DNA from: Verrucomicrobiota bacterium
GTDB lineage: Bacteria > Verrucomicrobiota > Verrucomicrobiia > Verrucomicrobiales > Verrucomicrobiaceae
Length of the DNA: 7,190 nt
Direction: 5' to 3'
NCBI GenBank assembly: GCA_023428335.1
Contig: JAEYYS010000343.1
Location: 1 to 7,190, forward strand
Positions within the stretch are counted from its first letter, which is position 1. Every line of letters begins with the position of its first letter. Below the pieces are notes generated by a model, which saw nothing but the letters and a program-made list of their open reading frames with translations, did not search any database and had not been told where the DNA came from. Below are positions 1 through 5,468 of this stretch, piece after piece. The position numbers were made by a program, and so were the translations under genes.

Positions 1-57
1 ATCCCCCACCCCGCACACAGGCGGCGGCAGACGAGGGATGAGATGGAGGAAGACCAT
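1..57 (-). CDS. N-terminus of a probable GT4 glycosyltransferase (partial, runs off the window)
   Basis: Nineteen codons are open from an ATG at 57 to the left window edge, reading MVFLHLIPRLPPPVCGVGD. A short hydrophobic strand followed by a proline-rich loop and a GVGD element is the usual first strand and loop of GT4 (GT-B fold) glycosyltransferases, where the next residues normally begin the first helix. The start is fixed because an in-frame TAA lies at 66-64, just upstream. No Shine-Dalgarno sequence is visible; the bases before the start are an inverted heptad array. The gene follows another GT4 gene by 141 bases in the same direction. Identification rests only on this N-terminal pattern, so the family is likely but the substrate is unknown. 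Confidence 0.62.
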   Translation of the reverse strand, partial: MVFLHLIPRLPPPVCGVGD

Positions 58-60
58 GCC

Positions 61-95
61 GGTTTAAAGTTGAAGGTTTAATGTTTAAAGTTAGG
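61..95 (+). repeat. Heptanucleotide array, start-side arm
   Basis: Five consecutive 7-base units can be read: GGTTTAA, AGTTGAA, GGTTTAA, TGTTTAA, AGTTAGG. The 20 bases at 62-81 are identical to 1418-1437 and pair with 185-204 as an inverted repeat with one mismatch. The array lies four bases upstream of the ATG of the partial gene at 57-1, where a ribosome binding site would be expected. Confidence 0.85.
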
Positions 96-140
96 CCGGC
101 ACATCCACTTTGACAGTGCCCCCACGATTTTTTTATCCGA

Positions 141-214
141 CAACTTCCAACTTTAAAGCTTAACCCCCAACTCTTCGCCCAACTTTAAACCTTAAACTTT
201 AAACTCTTAACTTC
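141..214 (-). repeat. Degenerate heptanucleotide array, stop-side arm
   Basis: Seven-base units run from 141 to 214, with two small slips in phase near 162-168 and 175-179. The clearest units are at 180-186, 187-193, 194-200, 201-207 and 208-214 (CAACTTT, AAACCTT, AAACTTT, AAACTCT, TAACTTC on the plus strand). On the minus strand the consensus is AGTTTAA. The array covers the last four codons (K-L-R-V) and the TAA stop of the GT4 gene at 1380-199. Positions 185-204 are an inverted copy of 62-81 (19 of 20 matches). Confidence 0.82.
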
Positions 215-1380
215 AGGAATTTGGCAACCTCTTCCCGATACTTCTCCGGCGTGAACTGGGCGGCGAAGGCCTGGCCGATGCGACCCTGCTCGGCGGCGCG
301 TTCGGGCTGCTCGGCGTACCAGCCGATTTTGTCGGCGAGATCAGTCACGTCCATCGCGCGCACGCGCCAGCCGGGATGCGGCACGGGCGCGCCGCAGTGG
401 TCGCTGACCAGGGCCGGCGTGCCGCAGGCCATGGCTTCGAGGGCGACAAAGCCAAAGGAGTCGGCGACCGACGGCAGCACAAACAGGTCGTGCTCGCTGT
501 AGAGACGGCGCAGGTCGGCCTTGGTCTGCGGTGGCAGCAAGCGCACCCGGCCTTCATAGGGAGCGAAGCGCTCGCGCAGGGCGGCATCGACCCGCCCCAC
601 CAGGGTCAACTCCCAGGACCCGCGACCGCGCTCGAAGGCCTCCAACAAAAACGGCATGCCCTTGCGCAGGGTGATCGAGCCGGCAAACAGCACCCGCAGC
701 GGCCCGGGCTGGCGCGCGGTCACTGGCTCGGCATGCCAGAGCGCCGGATCCACCCAGAGCGGAATCTCAACCTGACGCGCCGGATCGAAGCCCGCGCGCT
801 CGAAACTGCGGCGGTGCATCTCGGAATAGACCAGTCGCCAGTCGGCCAGTTCATACTCGCGCTGCTTGCGCGCCGCCATCGCCGGATCTTCCGGCACCAG
901 ACCCGCCGGCAGGCGCGCGCGCTCGGCCGCTTCGCGCATGATTTCGTCAAGCCAAATCGGATGGAATTGGGGGCAGTCGAGCACGCGCAACGCGCCGAGT
1001 TCGCGCGCGACCTCAAAGCTGTGCTGGGCGCAGGTCTCCGTGCCGATGAGGATCGAGGTCGGCCGCTGACGGAACTGCCGCGCCGCCCAGCGATCGAAGG
1101 CGTCGTTGACGCCGAACCAATCGGCTGATCGACCCGGCAACAGGCGATCGCGCAGGGCCTTCCACAGCACCGGCCAGGGGTACTCGTGAGTGAGCGCCGG
1201 ATTCAACCCGGGCAGGTCGCGACTCGCCAGCGCCGCCGATCCCATCACCGCGGCCAGGCGCCCGCCCCACTTGCCGGGGCGCGCCTGCAGCGAACAGAGA
1301 AAGACCTCCAGCAGCCCCGCCTCCTGCGCCGCCAGCGCCAGCTGGAACGCCTGATGCACGCCGGAATACGCGACGGTCAC
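199..1380 (-). CDS. GT4-family (GT-B fold) glycosyltransferase
   Basis: This is a 393-residue retaining-type glycosyltransferase expected to move a sugar from a nucleotide-sugar donor onto a glycan intermediate in the cytoplasm. The C-terminal donor domain is clear: a FAGSITLRKG segment at about residues 232-241 (the usual gxl...KG phosphate-binding region), then VLPSVADSFGFVALEAMACG at about 301-320. The EX7E pair is seen as D307 and E315, so the first acid is Asp rather than the usual Glu. The N-terminal acceptor domain opens with TVAYSGVHQAF, a typical first strand. I choose GTG at 1380. An upstream TTG at 1410 would only add a proline-rich leader encoded by a C-rich tract, and neither start has a clear ribosome binding site. 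The final codons and stop come from a heptad array. No signal peptide or membrane segment is seen. Donor and acceptor are unknown. Confidence 0.85.
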   Translation of the reverse strand: MTVAYSGVHQAFQLALAAQEAGLLEVFLCSLQARPGKWGGRLAAVMGSAALASRDLPGLNPALTHEYPWPVLWKALRDRLLPGRSADWFGVNDAFDRWAARQFRQRPTSILIGTETCAQHSFEVARELGALRVLDCPQFHPIWLDEIMREAAERARLPAGLVPEDPAMAARKQREYELADWRLVYSEMHRRSFERAGFDPARQVEIPLWVDPALWHAEPVTARQPGPLRVLFAGSITLRKGMPFLLEAFERGRGSWELTLVGRVDAALRERFAPYEGRVRLLPPQTKADLRRLYSEHDLFVLPSVADSFGFVALEAMACGTPALVSDHCGAPVPHPGWRVRAMDVTDLADKIGWYAEQPERAAEQGRIGQAFAAQFTPEKYREEVAKFLKLRV

Positions 1381-1386
1381 GGAGTT

Positions 1387-1407
1387 GGGAGGGAGAGGGG
1401 GAGGGGG
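1387..1407 (+). other. Four-tract G-quadruplex motif at the GT4 start
   Basis: The plus strand carries G3-A-G3-AGA-G5-A-G5, which matches the standard four-tract pattern with loops of 1, 3 and 1 bases. It is on the template strand, directly upstream of the GTG at 1380, so the mRNA leader is C-rich here. Whether it folds is not known from sequence alone. Confidence 0.6.
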
Positions 1408-1416
1408 CAAGTTACA

Positions 1417-1444
1417 AGTTTAAAGTTGAAGGTTTAAAGTTGCG
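1417..1444 (+). repeat. Heptanucleotide array, start-side arm
   Basis: Units are AGTTTAA, AGTTGAA, GGTTTAA and a decayed AGTTGCG. The 20 bases at 1418-1437 are identical to 62-81. They pair with 1589-1608 as an inverted repeat with two mismatches. The array precedes the GTG start at 1380 by 36 bases, with the G-rich tract between them. Confidence 0.85.
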
Positions 1445-1595
1445 CGAAGCGCCATGGACTGCGTTCAGCCCTGCTGCCGCTTTCCCTCAGCCAGCCCTGC
1501 TGGCGCCTGACCGCGGCGCCGCCGCTTTGATAGTAGTTCCAAGTCTCAATTTCCAGATTACCACGCCCGAAGTCAGCGTGGTCTAACTTTAAACA
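1442..1595. other. Non-coding spacer between the two GT4 genes
   Basis: The gap between the two complete GT4 genes holds no plausible gene. Besides the arrays at its ends it contains a small GCGC-GAA-GCGC inverted repeat (1442-1452) and an 11-base direct repeat CAGCCCTGCTG at 1466-1476 and 1492-1502. It also has a 7-bp stem at 1560-1582. I see no convincing promoter in it. Confidence 0.6.
1560..1582 (-). terminator. Hairpin just downstream of a GT4 stop; weak terminator candidate
   Basis: ACCACGC (1560-1566) and GCGTGGT (1576-1582) form a perfect 7-bp stem with a 9-base loop, 13 bases after the stop of the GT4 gene at 2738-1596. In the direction of transcription no U-run follows, so this is not a standard intrinsic terminator. 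It may only stabilise the transcript end or cause a pause. Confidence 0.3.
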
Positions 1596-1611
1596 TTAAA
1601 CTTTAAACTCA
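1584..1611 (-). repeat. Heptanucleotide array, stop-side arm
   Basis: Four 7-base units are read on the plus strand: TAACTTT, AAACATT, AAACTTT, AAACTCA. On the minus strand these are the AGTTTAA type. The array supplies the last three codons (F-K-V) and the TAA stop at 1598-1596 of the GT4 gene. Positions 1589-1608 are an inverted copy of 1418-1437 with 18 of 20 matches. Confidence 0.82.
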
Positions 1612-2738
1612 GCAATGCTCGCCAGCGCCCTTTGAATTCCAACCAAGTCTTCCGCGAAACTCCACCGCTGGATGATTTCCAGACTCGCCTGGCCGGCGCG
1701 TTCGCGCAGGGCGGGATCGATCAGGAAGGGGCGCAGGGCGGCCGCCAGGGCGGCGGCATCACCGGCCGGGAAGACCGCACCGTTGACTCCGGGCCGGACG
1801 AGATCGGGCCAGCAGCCGACCCGGTCGCTGGCAATCACGGGTTTGCCGGCATTCATGACCTCGTTGACCACGAGGCCAAAGGGTTCGTAGGTCGAGGGGA
1901 TGACAAAGAGGTCGGCGAGATCGTAGAGTGCCGGCAGCTCGGATTGGTTGCGAAAGCCCGCGAAGCAGGCGCGCCCCGGCAGCAGCTCGGCGGCCAGCAC
2001 TTCCAGCTGCGGCCGCAGGTCGCCATCGCCGACGACGAGCAACTGCGCCGACTCCTGCGCCAGCGCGCGGATCAGGGTGGCGGCATCCTTCTTGGCGATG
2101 AGTTTGCCGCAGAACAGCACGACCGGCAGGTCCGCGCGCAGGCCAAGCTCACGGCGCAGCTCGTCACGGCGCGGCCGGGCCTCGGCGGCGCGCCGCTGAA
2201 AGAAGGCGTTGTCCACCGCATACGGCACCGAAAAGATCCGCTCGGCCGGCACGCCATAGGCCCGGTAAAAGGCGGCGTTCCAGGAACCGACCGCCAGACA
2301 GGCGGCAACGCGACGGAATCGCCGGCTGAAGATCTGGCGGTGCAACCAGCGTCGCAGCGGGCCGCCGCGCCGGCCCGGCAGGGTGCTGTCGCCCCGGATC
2401 AGCAGGGGCAGGCGCAGCCGCGCCGCCACCTCCCAGGCCGCCAAGTCCATGGGCTGGCTCCAGCCATGCGCCCAGATCGCCTGCGCGCCGATTCTGCGGG
2501 CATGCGCCAGGAGTGGCTGACTGAGCGACGCACGATCACCTGCACGATCGAGAACCCCCGAGGGATACCCCTCGCGCAGCGGCAGGTCCCAGGCCACCTC
2601 ACGGTTGAACTCGGGATCAAAGAACGGCTGTTCGTCGCGCGCGTAAACGACTTCCAGATCGAGACCGCCGGCGACCAAATACCGCACCAGCGGACTCTGG
2701 TACTGCACGGGGTGCGGCAGAGCGTAGAGGAGTTTCAT
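1596..2738 (-). CDS. GT4-family (GT-B fold) glycosyltransferase
   Basis: A 380-residue GT-B glycosyltransferase. It starts MKLLYALPHPVQYQSP, a first strand and loop seen in many GT4 enzymes of polysaccharide clusters. The donor-binding half shows FCGKLIAKKD at about residues 209-218, VVGDGDLR at about 235-242 and the EX7E element EPFGLVVNE at 285-293 with both glutamates present. This is a more canonical active site than in its downstream GT4 neighbour. The ATG at 2738 overlaps the FkbM gene's TGA (2737-2735) as ATGA, so translation is probably coupled. A GTG at 2750 in the same frame would add only four residues. The last residues (F-K-V) and the stop are encoded by a heptad array. It probably acts at the cytoplasmic membrane face on a lipid-linked glycan; the sugar is unknown. 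Confidence 0.9.
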   Translation of the reverse strand: MKLLYALPHPVQYQSPLVRYLVAGGLDLEVVYARDEQPFFDPEFNREVAWDLPLREGYPSGVLDRAGDRASLSQPLLAHARRIGAQAIWAHGWSQPMDLAAWEVAARLRLPLLIRGDSTLPGRRGGPLRRWLHRQIFSRRFRRVAACLAVGSWNAAFYRAYGVPAERIFSVPYAVDNAFFQRRAAEARPRRDELRRELGLRADLPVVLFCGKLIAKKDAATLIRALAQESAQLLVVGDGDLRPQLEVLAAELLPGRACFAGFRNQSELPALYDLADLFVIPSTYEPFGLVVNEVMNAGKPVIASDRVGCWPDLVRPGVNGAVFPAGDAAALAAALRPFLIDPALRERAGQASLEIIQRWSFAEDLVGIQRALASIAEFKV

Positions 2739-3493
2739 GCGACTTCGCACCAGACTGGCTCACCCCATAGGGGAGTCAGCTCCAGGATTTCCCTGCCCTG
2801 CAGGTCCAACCAACGATAGCCAAGCTCGCGTTTGAGCCAGCGCAGAGCTTCGAGTTCCGGGGCATCCATGCCAGCCGCGTGAATCTCAAAGAAGAGTTGG
2901 GGGCGATGCTGTGACAGCAGTTGCTTGGCGCCTCGGATCACCCCCAGGCCACCGCCTTCGACGTCGATCTTGATCAGGTCGGGGGCGGCTTCCCCTTGGG
3001 CCAGCAAACCATCCAGGCTGAGGCAGGCAACCTCGCTCTCTTCCACGGACAAGGCCGCATGCGCCCGGGATTCCGCCAGGCCACCGGTGGTATGCTGGCC
3101 GGGATTGAAGTTGAAGCGGCGAGGATGATCGTCCTCAGCGACCGCCGCCTCAAAAACCTTGACGGAAGTCACGCCGTTGAGAACCAAATTGCGGCGCAGG
3201 CGAGCCGCGTTTTCGGCTGCCGGCTCAAAGGCCAAAACCCGCCCACCGGGCGCCGTGAGCGCCGCGAAAAACAGGCTCATCTGACCGCAGTTGGCACCAA
3301 TGTCATACACCGTCTGCCCCACCTTCAACCGCTTGGCGAGGAAGCGAAAATTCAAATGATCGAAACCCAGCGCATAGGTTAAGCCCATGCCAGGCACAAC
3401 CTCAAAAGACCAGCCGCACAGTGGCCCTCGCAGGACACGGCGGACGGCCCCGTGGGGGTACAATTTGCGAACAACCGAAGGCAGCAAACTCAC
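2735..3493 (-). CDS. FkbM-family SAM-dependent methyltransferase
   Basis: A 252-residue class I methyltransferase of the FkbM family, whose members O-methylate sugars or other hydroxyl groups. Motif I is VYDIGANCGQ at residues 62-71, the acidic end of strand 2 is FEP at 89-91, and the post-domain motif is DLIKIDVEG at 172-180. The following stretch reads GGLGVIRGA where family members usually have AELEVLRGA, so two conserved acidic residues are glycine here. The start is a GTG at 3493. No ribosome binding site stands close to it, and the frame stays open upstream (to the GAGGGG at about 3533-3528) without ATG, GTG or TTG, so the N-terminus is somewhat uncertain. It lies 40 bases after the GT8-like gene and overlaps the next GT4 gene by ATGA. 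The likely job is methylating a residue of the glycan, perhaps as modification or cap; that part is inference. Confidence 0.88.
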   Translation of the reverse strand: MSLLPSVVRKLYPHGAVRRVLRGPLCGWSFEVVPGMGLTYALGFDHLNFRFLAKRLKVGQTVYDIGANCGQMSLFFAALTAPGGRVLAFEPAAENAARLRRNLVLNGVTSVKVFEAAVAEDDHPRRFNFNPGQHTTGGLAESRAHAALSVEESEVACLSLDGLLAQGEAAPDLIKIDVEGGGLGVIRGAKQLLSQHRPQLFFEIHAAGMDAPELEALRWLKRELGYRWLDLQGREILELTPLWGEPVWCEVA

Positions 3494-3533
3494 GAAGAAT
3501 CGTTTGGGATGGAAGTCTTGTCGAAGGATCCCC

Positions 3534-4469
3534 TCAAGCCGAGTGATACACCCGGCTTAGCACCACCGCGAGCTGCTGGCGCAGGCGGCGCCAGCGCAAT
3601 TCCTCCGGGGTCCAGGAGTGCACGGGGCCGTCGGCGTAGTGCCAGAAGCGGCGGTGGGCGTTGCCCACCCCGCGCCCGTGGCGCAGCAGTTCGAACAGAT
3701 CGTTGCGGCGCCAGGGTTTGGGGGCGTCGGCAGCATGGCAGAGCACGCTCATGCCGGGTGCAAAGCCCATGCCCTCGGGACCGAGGCTGCTGATCCGCGC
3801 CGGATGGGCCAAAGCGGCGACATTGAGCATGTCCTGATCGGTACCGAAGAAGACGTCGAGCCGGGTGCCGGGCTTGAGCTGTTCCAGCGGCACGCCGACC
3901 GCTGGCAATTCTTCAAGGGCCTGACGCCAGGTTTCCAGCAGAGCGCGATCCTCGCGTCGCGCCCCGATGAAGCCGGAGTTGAAACCGCAAGTCATCGCCG
4001 GATCGAGCTCGAGGCCGAGTCGCTCACGCGCGAAGCTCACCCAGGCGCGGCGCAGGTAGTGGTGAGGGGCGAGTTTGGCAAAGCAGTTGTCCTCGCAGAC
4101 CGCCACCCCCTGCCCCACCCAGCGCTCGAAGAAGGTCCAGGGCGCATCGACGACAAGGTCGGGATCCGCGTACCAGACCGTGCCGGCCTGCGGCTCGATC
4201 CGGTCGAGCAGGTCAAGCAGGAAGCGCGGTTTGACATGGGCAAGCAGCCAGGGCGTGTCGAGCGACTCCAGGCGCACGCGCACGGCACCCACCCGCCAGC
4301 CGCCCTCGGGGTGGCGCTCCAGCGACTCCAGCCAGGGCGGCGGCGCACCGCGCCCACCGATGACGAAGACGCCGGTAAAACCGTTGCGCACCAGCGAATT
4401 CAGCAGTGCGGCGACCCCGTGATGGTAGTCGCCCTCGCCAAGGGTGCAAAAAACATGATGGAAACTCAT
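3534..4469 (-). CDS. GT8-like (GT-A fold) nucleotide-sugar transferase
   Basis: A 311-residue protein that reads as a distant GT8-type glycosyltransferase. Three hallmarks occur in order: a metal-binding DxD in WYADPDLVVDAP (DPD at 102-104), a GTDQDMLNVA element at 209-218 like the DQD-x-LN motif, and CHAADAPKPWRR at 244-255 like the HxxGxxKPW motif near the C-terminus. The N-terminus (FCTLGEGDYHHGVAALLNSL) is a typical first strand and helix. GT8 enzymes are retaining transferases using UDP-Glc or UDP-Gal, for example in LPS outer core; the donor here is not determinable. The ATG at 4469 follows the upstream GT2 stop by 18 bases. There is no signal peptide. The match is by motif pattern only; a poorly characterised nucleotide-diphospho-sugar transferase family is the alternative label. 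Confidence 0.78.
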   Translation of the reverse strand: MSFHHVFCTLGEGDYHHGVAALLNSLVRNGFTGVFVIGGRGAPPPWLESLERHPEGGWRVGAVRVRLESLDTPWLLAHVKPRFLLDLLDRIEPQAGTVWYADPDLVVDAPWTFFERWVGQGVAVCEDNCFAKLAPHHYLRRAWVSFARERLGLELDPAMTCGFNSGFIGARREDRALLETWRQALEELPAVGVPLEQLKPGTRLDVFFGTDQDMLNVAALAHPARISSLGPEGMGFAPGMSVLCHAADAPKPWRRNDLFELLRHGRGVGNAHRRFWHYADGPVHSWTPEELRWRRLRQQLAVVLSRVYHSA

Positions 4470-4487
4470 GCGTAGGTCTTGCGCGTT

Positions 4488-5453
4488 TCAGCGCTGGGCT
4501 GAGGTCATACTTTGCAAGTAAGACTCCAGCGGATTTTCCACCAAGCAAGCACGCAAACCGGAGAAGATCCAGTCACGCAGGTACACGGGGCCAAACAACC
4601 GCAGCAGTTCAAAGCTGGGCGGAACCGCCATGGCAAGTCTATGTGACGTGCCGCGCAAGTAGGCCTCCGGAACAAGCGGCAAGGCCTGCTCAACGAGTCC
4701 GTGACCATGCTCGCACAGCAGTTGCCTTCGAATGGCCTGGAAACCGCGCGTGCTGCTCCTAATCATGGCCGAGGTGTAGTGCTGCGTGCCAACGTAGGTT
4801 CGGCTCCAGACCGCCAAAGGGCGCATGACCACACGCATCGGTTCGTCAATCTGCCAAGCACGACAAAACTCCTGAACCCCGCTGTCCTTGACCAATGGCC
4901 CCACCTGCAGGCGATTGCCTCCGTTCAGACGCCAGAACAAGCCACCATTGGACACTCCCTGCATCAATAGCATGCGTGCTCGCAGTTCGAACGGCTGAAG
5001 AAGCCCCTCGGAATACCAAGGCTCCAGTGTGGATCTTGAGGTGAGATCGCCGTTCGCGCTGAAGTCACGCTGTTCCGCGACCCATTGATTGCGCATCAGC
5101 AGATTGACGTCCGACTCATCCAGTAGCGAAGCGTTTTCCTGGATGAACTCCGGCAAAAGCCAATTGTCATCTTCAAGAATGCAAGCGTAACGAGCGCCGG
5201 AGCGACTGACCCCCGAGAATCCCTGATCCAGATTGGCCGCAGCACCAAGGTTGACTTTATTAGGGCAATAATGAAGGCGCGAATCCCGCAGGTCACGCAC
5301 CACCGCCTCGCCCTCACGCTCGGGCGAATCGTCATACACATAGGCCACCCACGACCTGCAAGTCTGCGCCAGCAGGGAATCCAGAGCACGCTTCAGCCAA
5401 GCAGGCCGCTTGTGCGTGATGACGCGGACTTCGCAAACCGGTTTTTGCATCAT
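4488..5453 (-). CDS. Divergent GT2-family glycosyltransferase
   Basis: A 321-residue protein with an N-terminal GT-A domain of the GT2 type. The first strand and helix read CEVRVITHKRPAWLKRALDS (7-26), the nucleotide-binding acids are YDD at 40-42, and the metal-binding motif is LEDDNW at 93-98, followed by LLPEFI. NKVNLGAAANLDQGF (65-79) fits the usual asparagine-rich helix before it. The C-terminal half is not typical: the familiar acceptor-side ED motif followed by QxxRW is not recognisable, though KDSGVQEFCRAW at 189-200 may take that place. A GAGG ribosome binding site at 5467-5464 precedes a double ATG (5453 and 5450). The upstream methyltransferase stop is 15 bases away. Its GC content is visibly lower than that of the GT4 genes. 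It probably transfers a sugar from a nucleotide donor to the glycan; the substrate is unknown. Confidence 0.78.
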   Translation of the reverse strand: MMQKPVCEVRVITHKRPAWLKRALDSLLAQTCRSWVAYVYDDSPEREGEAVVRDLRDSRLHYCPNKVNLGAAANLDQGFSGVSRSGARYACILEDDNWLLPEFIQENASLLDESDVNLLMRNQWVAEQRDFSANGDLTSRSTLEPWYSEGLLQPFELRARMLLMQGVSNGGLFWRLNGGNRLQVGPLVKDSGVQEFCRAWQIDEPMRVVMRPLAVWSRTYVGTQHYTSAMIRSSTRGFQAIRRQLLCEHGHGLVEQALPLVPEAYLRGTSHRLAMAVPPSFELLRLFGPVYLRDWIFSGLRACLVENPLESYLQSMTSAQR

Positions 5454-5468
5454 GGCGAATCAGCCTCG

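Noticed and set aside
98..134. Plus-strand stem (GGCAC/GTGCC) followed by seven T bases, resembling an intrinsic terminator
   Set aside because: The stem is only 5 bp with a 13-base loop, the T-run starts 7 bases after it, and no plus-strand gene precedes it.
110..137. Plus-strand TTGACA as a -35 box
   Set aside because: No good -10 hexamer lies at the right distance and there is no plus-strand gene downstream.
61..214. CRISPR-like array
   Set aside because: The units are 7 bases with no regular unique spacers, and no cas genes are present.
376..1128. Plus-strand open frame of 250 codons opposite the first complete GT4 gene
   Set aside because: It is an antisense shadow in very GC-rich sequence without recognisable domains.
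1378..1410. TTG start at 1410 giving an N-terminal proline-rich extension of the GT4 protein
   Set aside because: The extension is encoded by a low-complexity C-rich tract, has no ribosome binding site, and precedes the natural first strand that begins at the GTG at 1380.
1632..2819. Long plus-strand open frame (395 codons) opposite the GT4 and FkbM genes
   Set aside because: It lies antisense to two well-recognised genes, has no family motifs, and is rich in Gln, Arg, Gly and Ala as expected from the complement of GC-rich codons.
4261..4331. Direct repeat of AGCGACTCCAG 60 bases apart
   Set aside because: It is in frame within the GT8-like gene and simply encodes two similar Leu-Glu-Ser-Leu segments.
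3618..4475. Plus-strand open frame of 285 codons opposite the GT8-like gene
   Set aside because: It is a shadow of the minus-strand gene, which carries ordered glycosyltransferase motifs; the plus-strand product has none.
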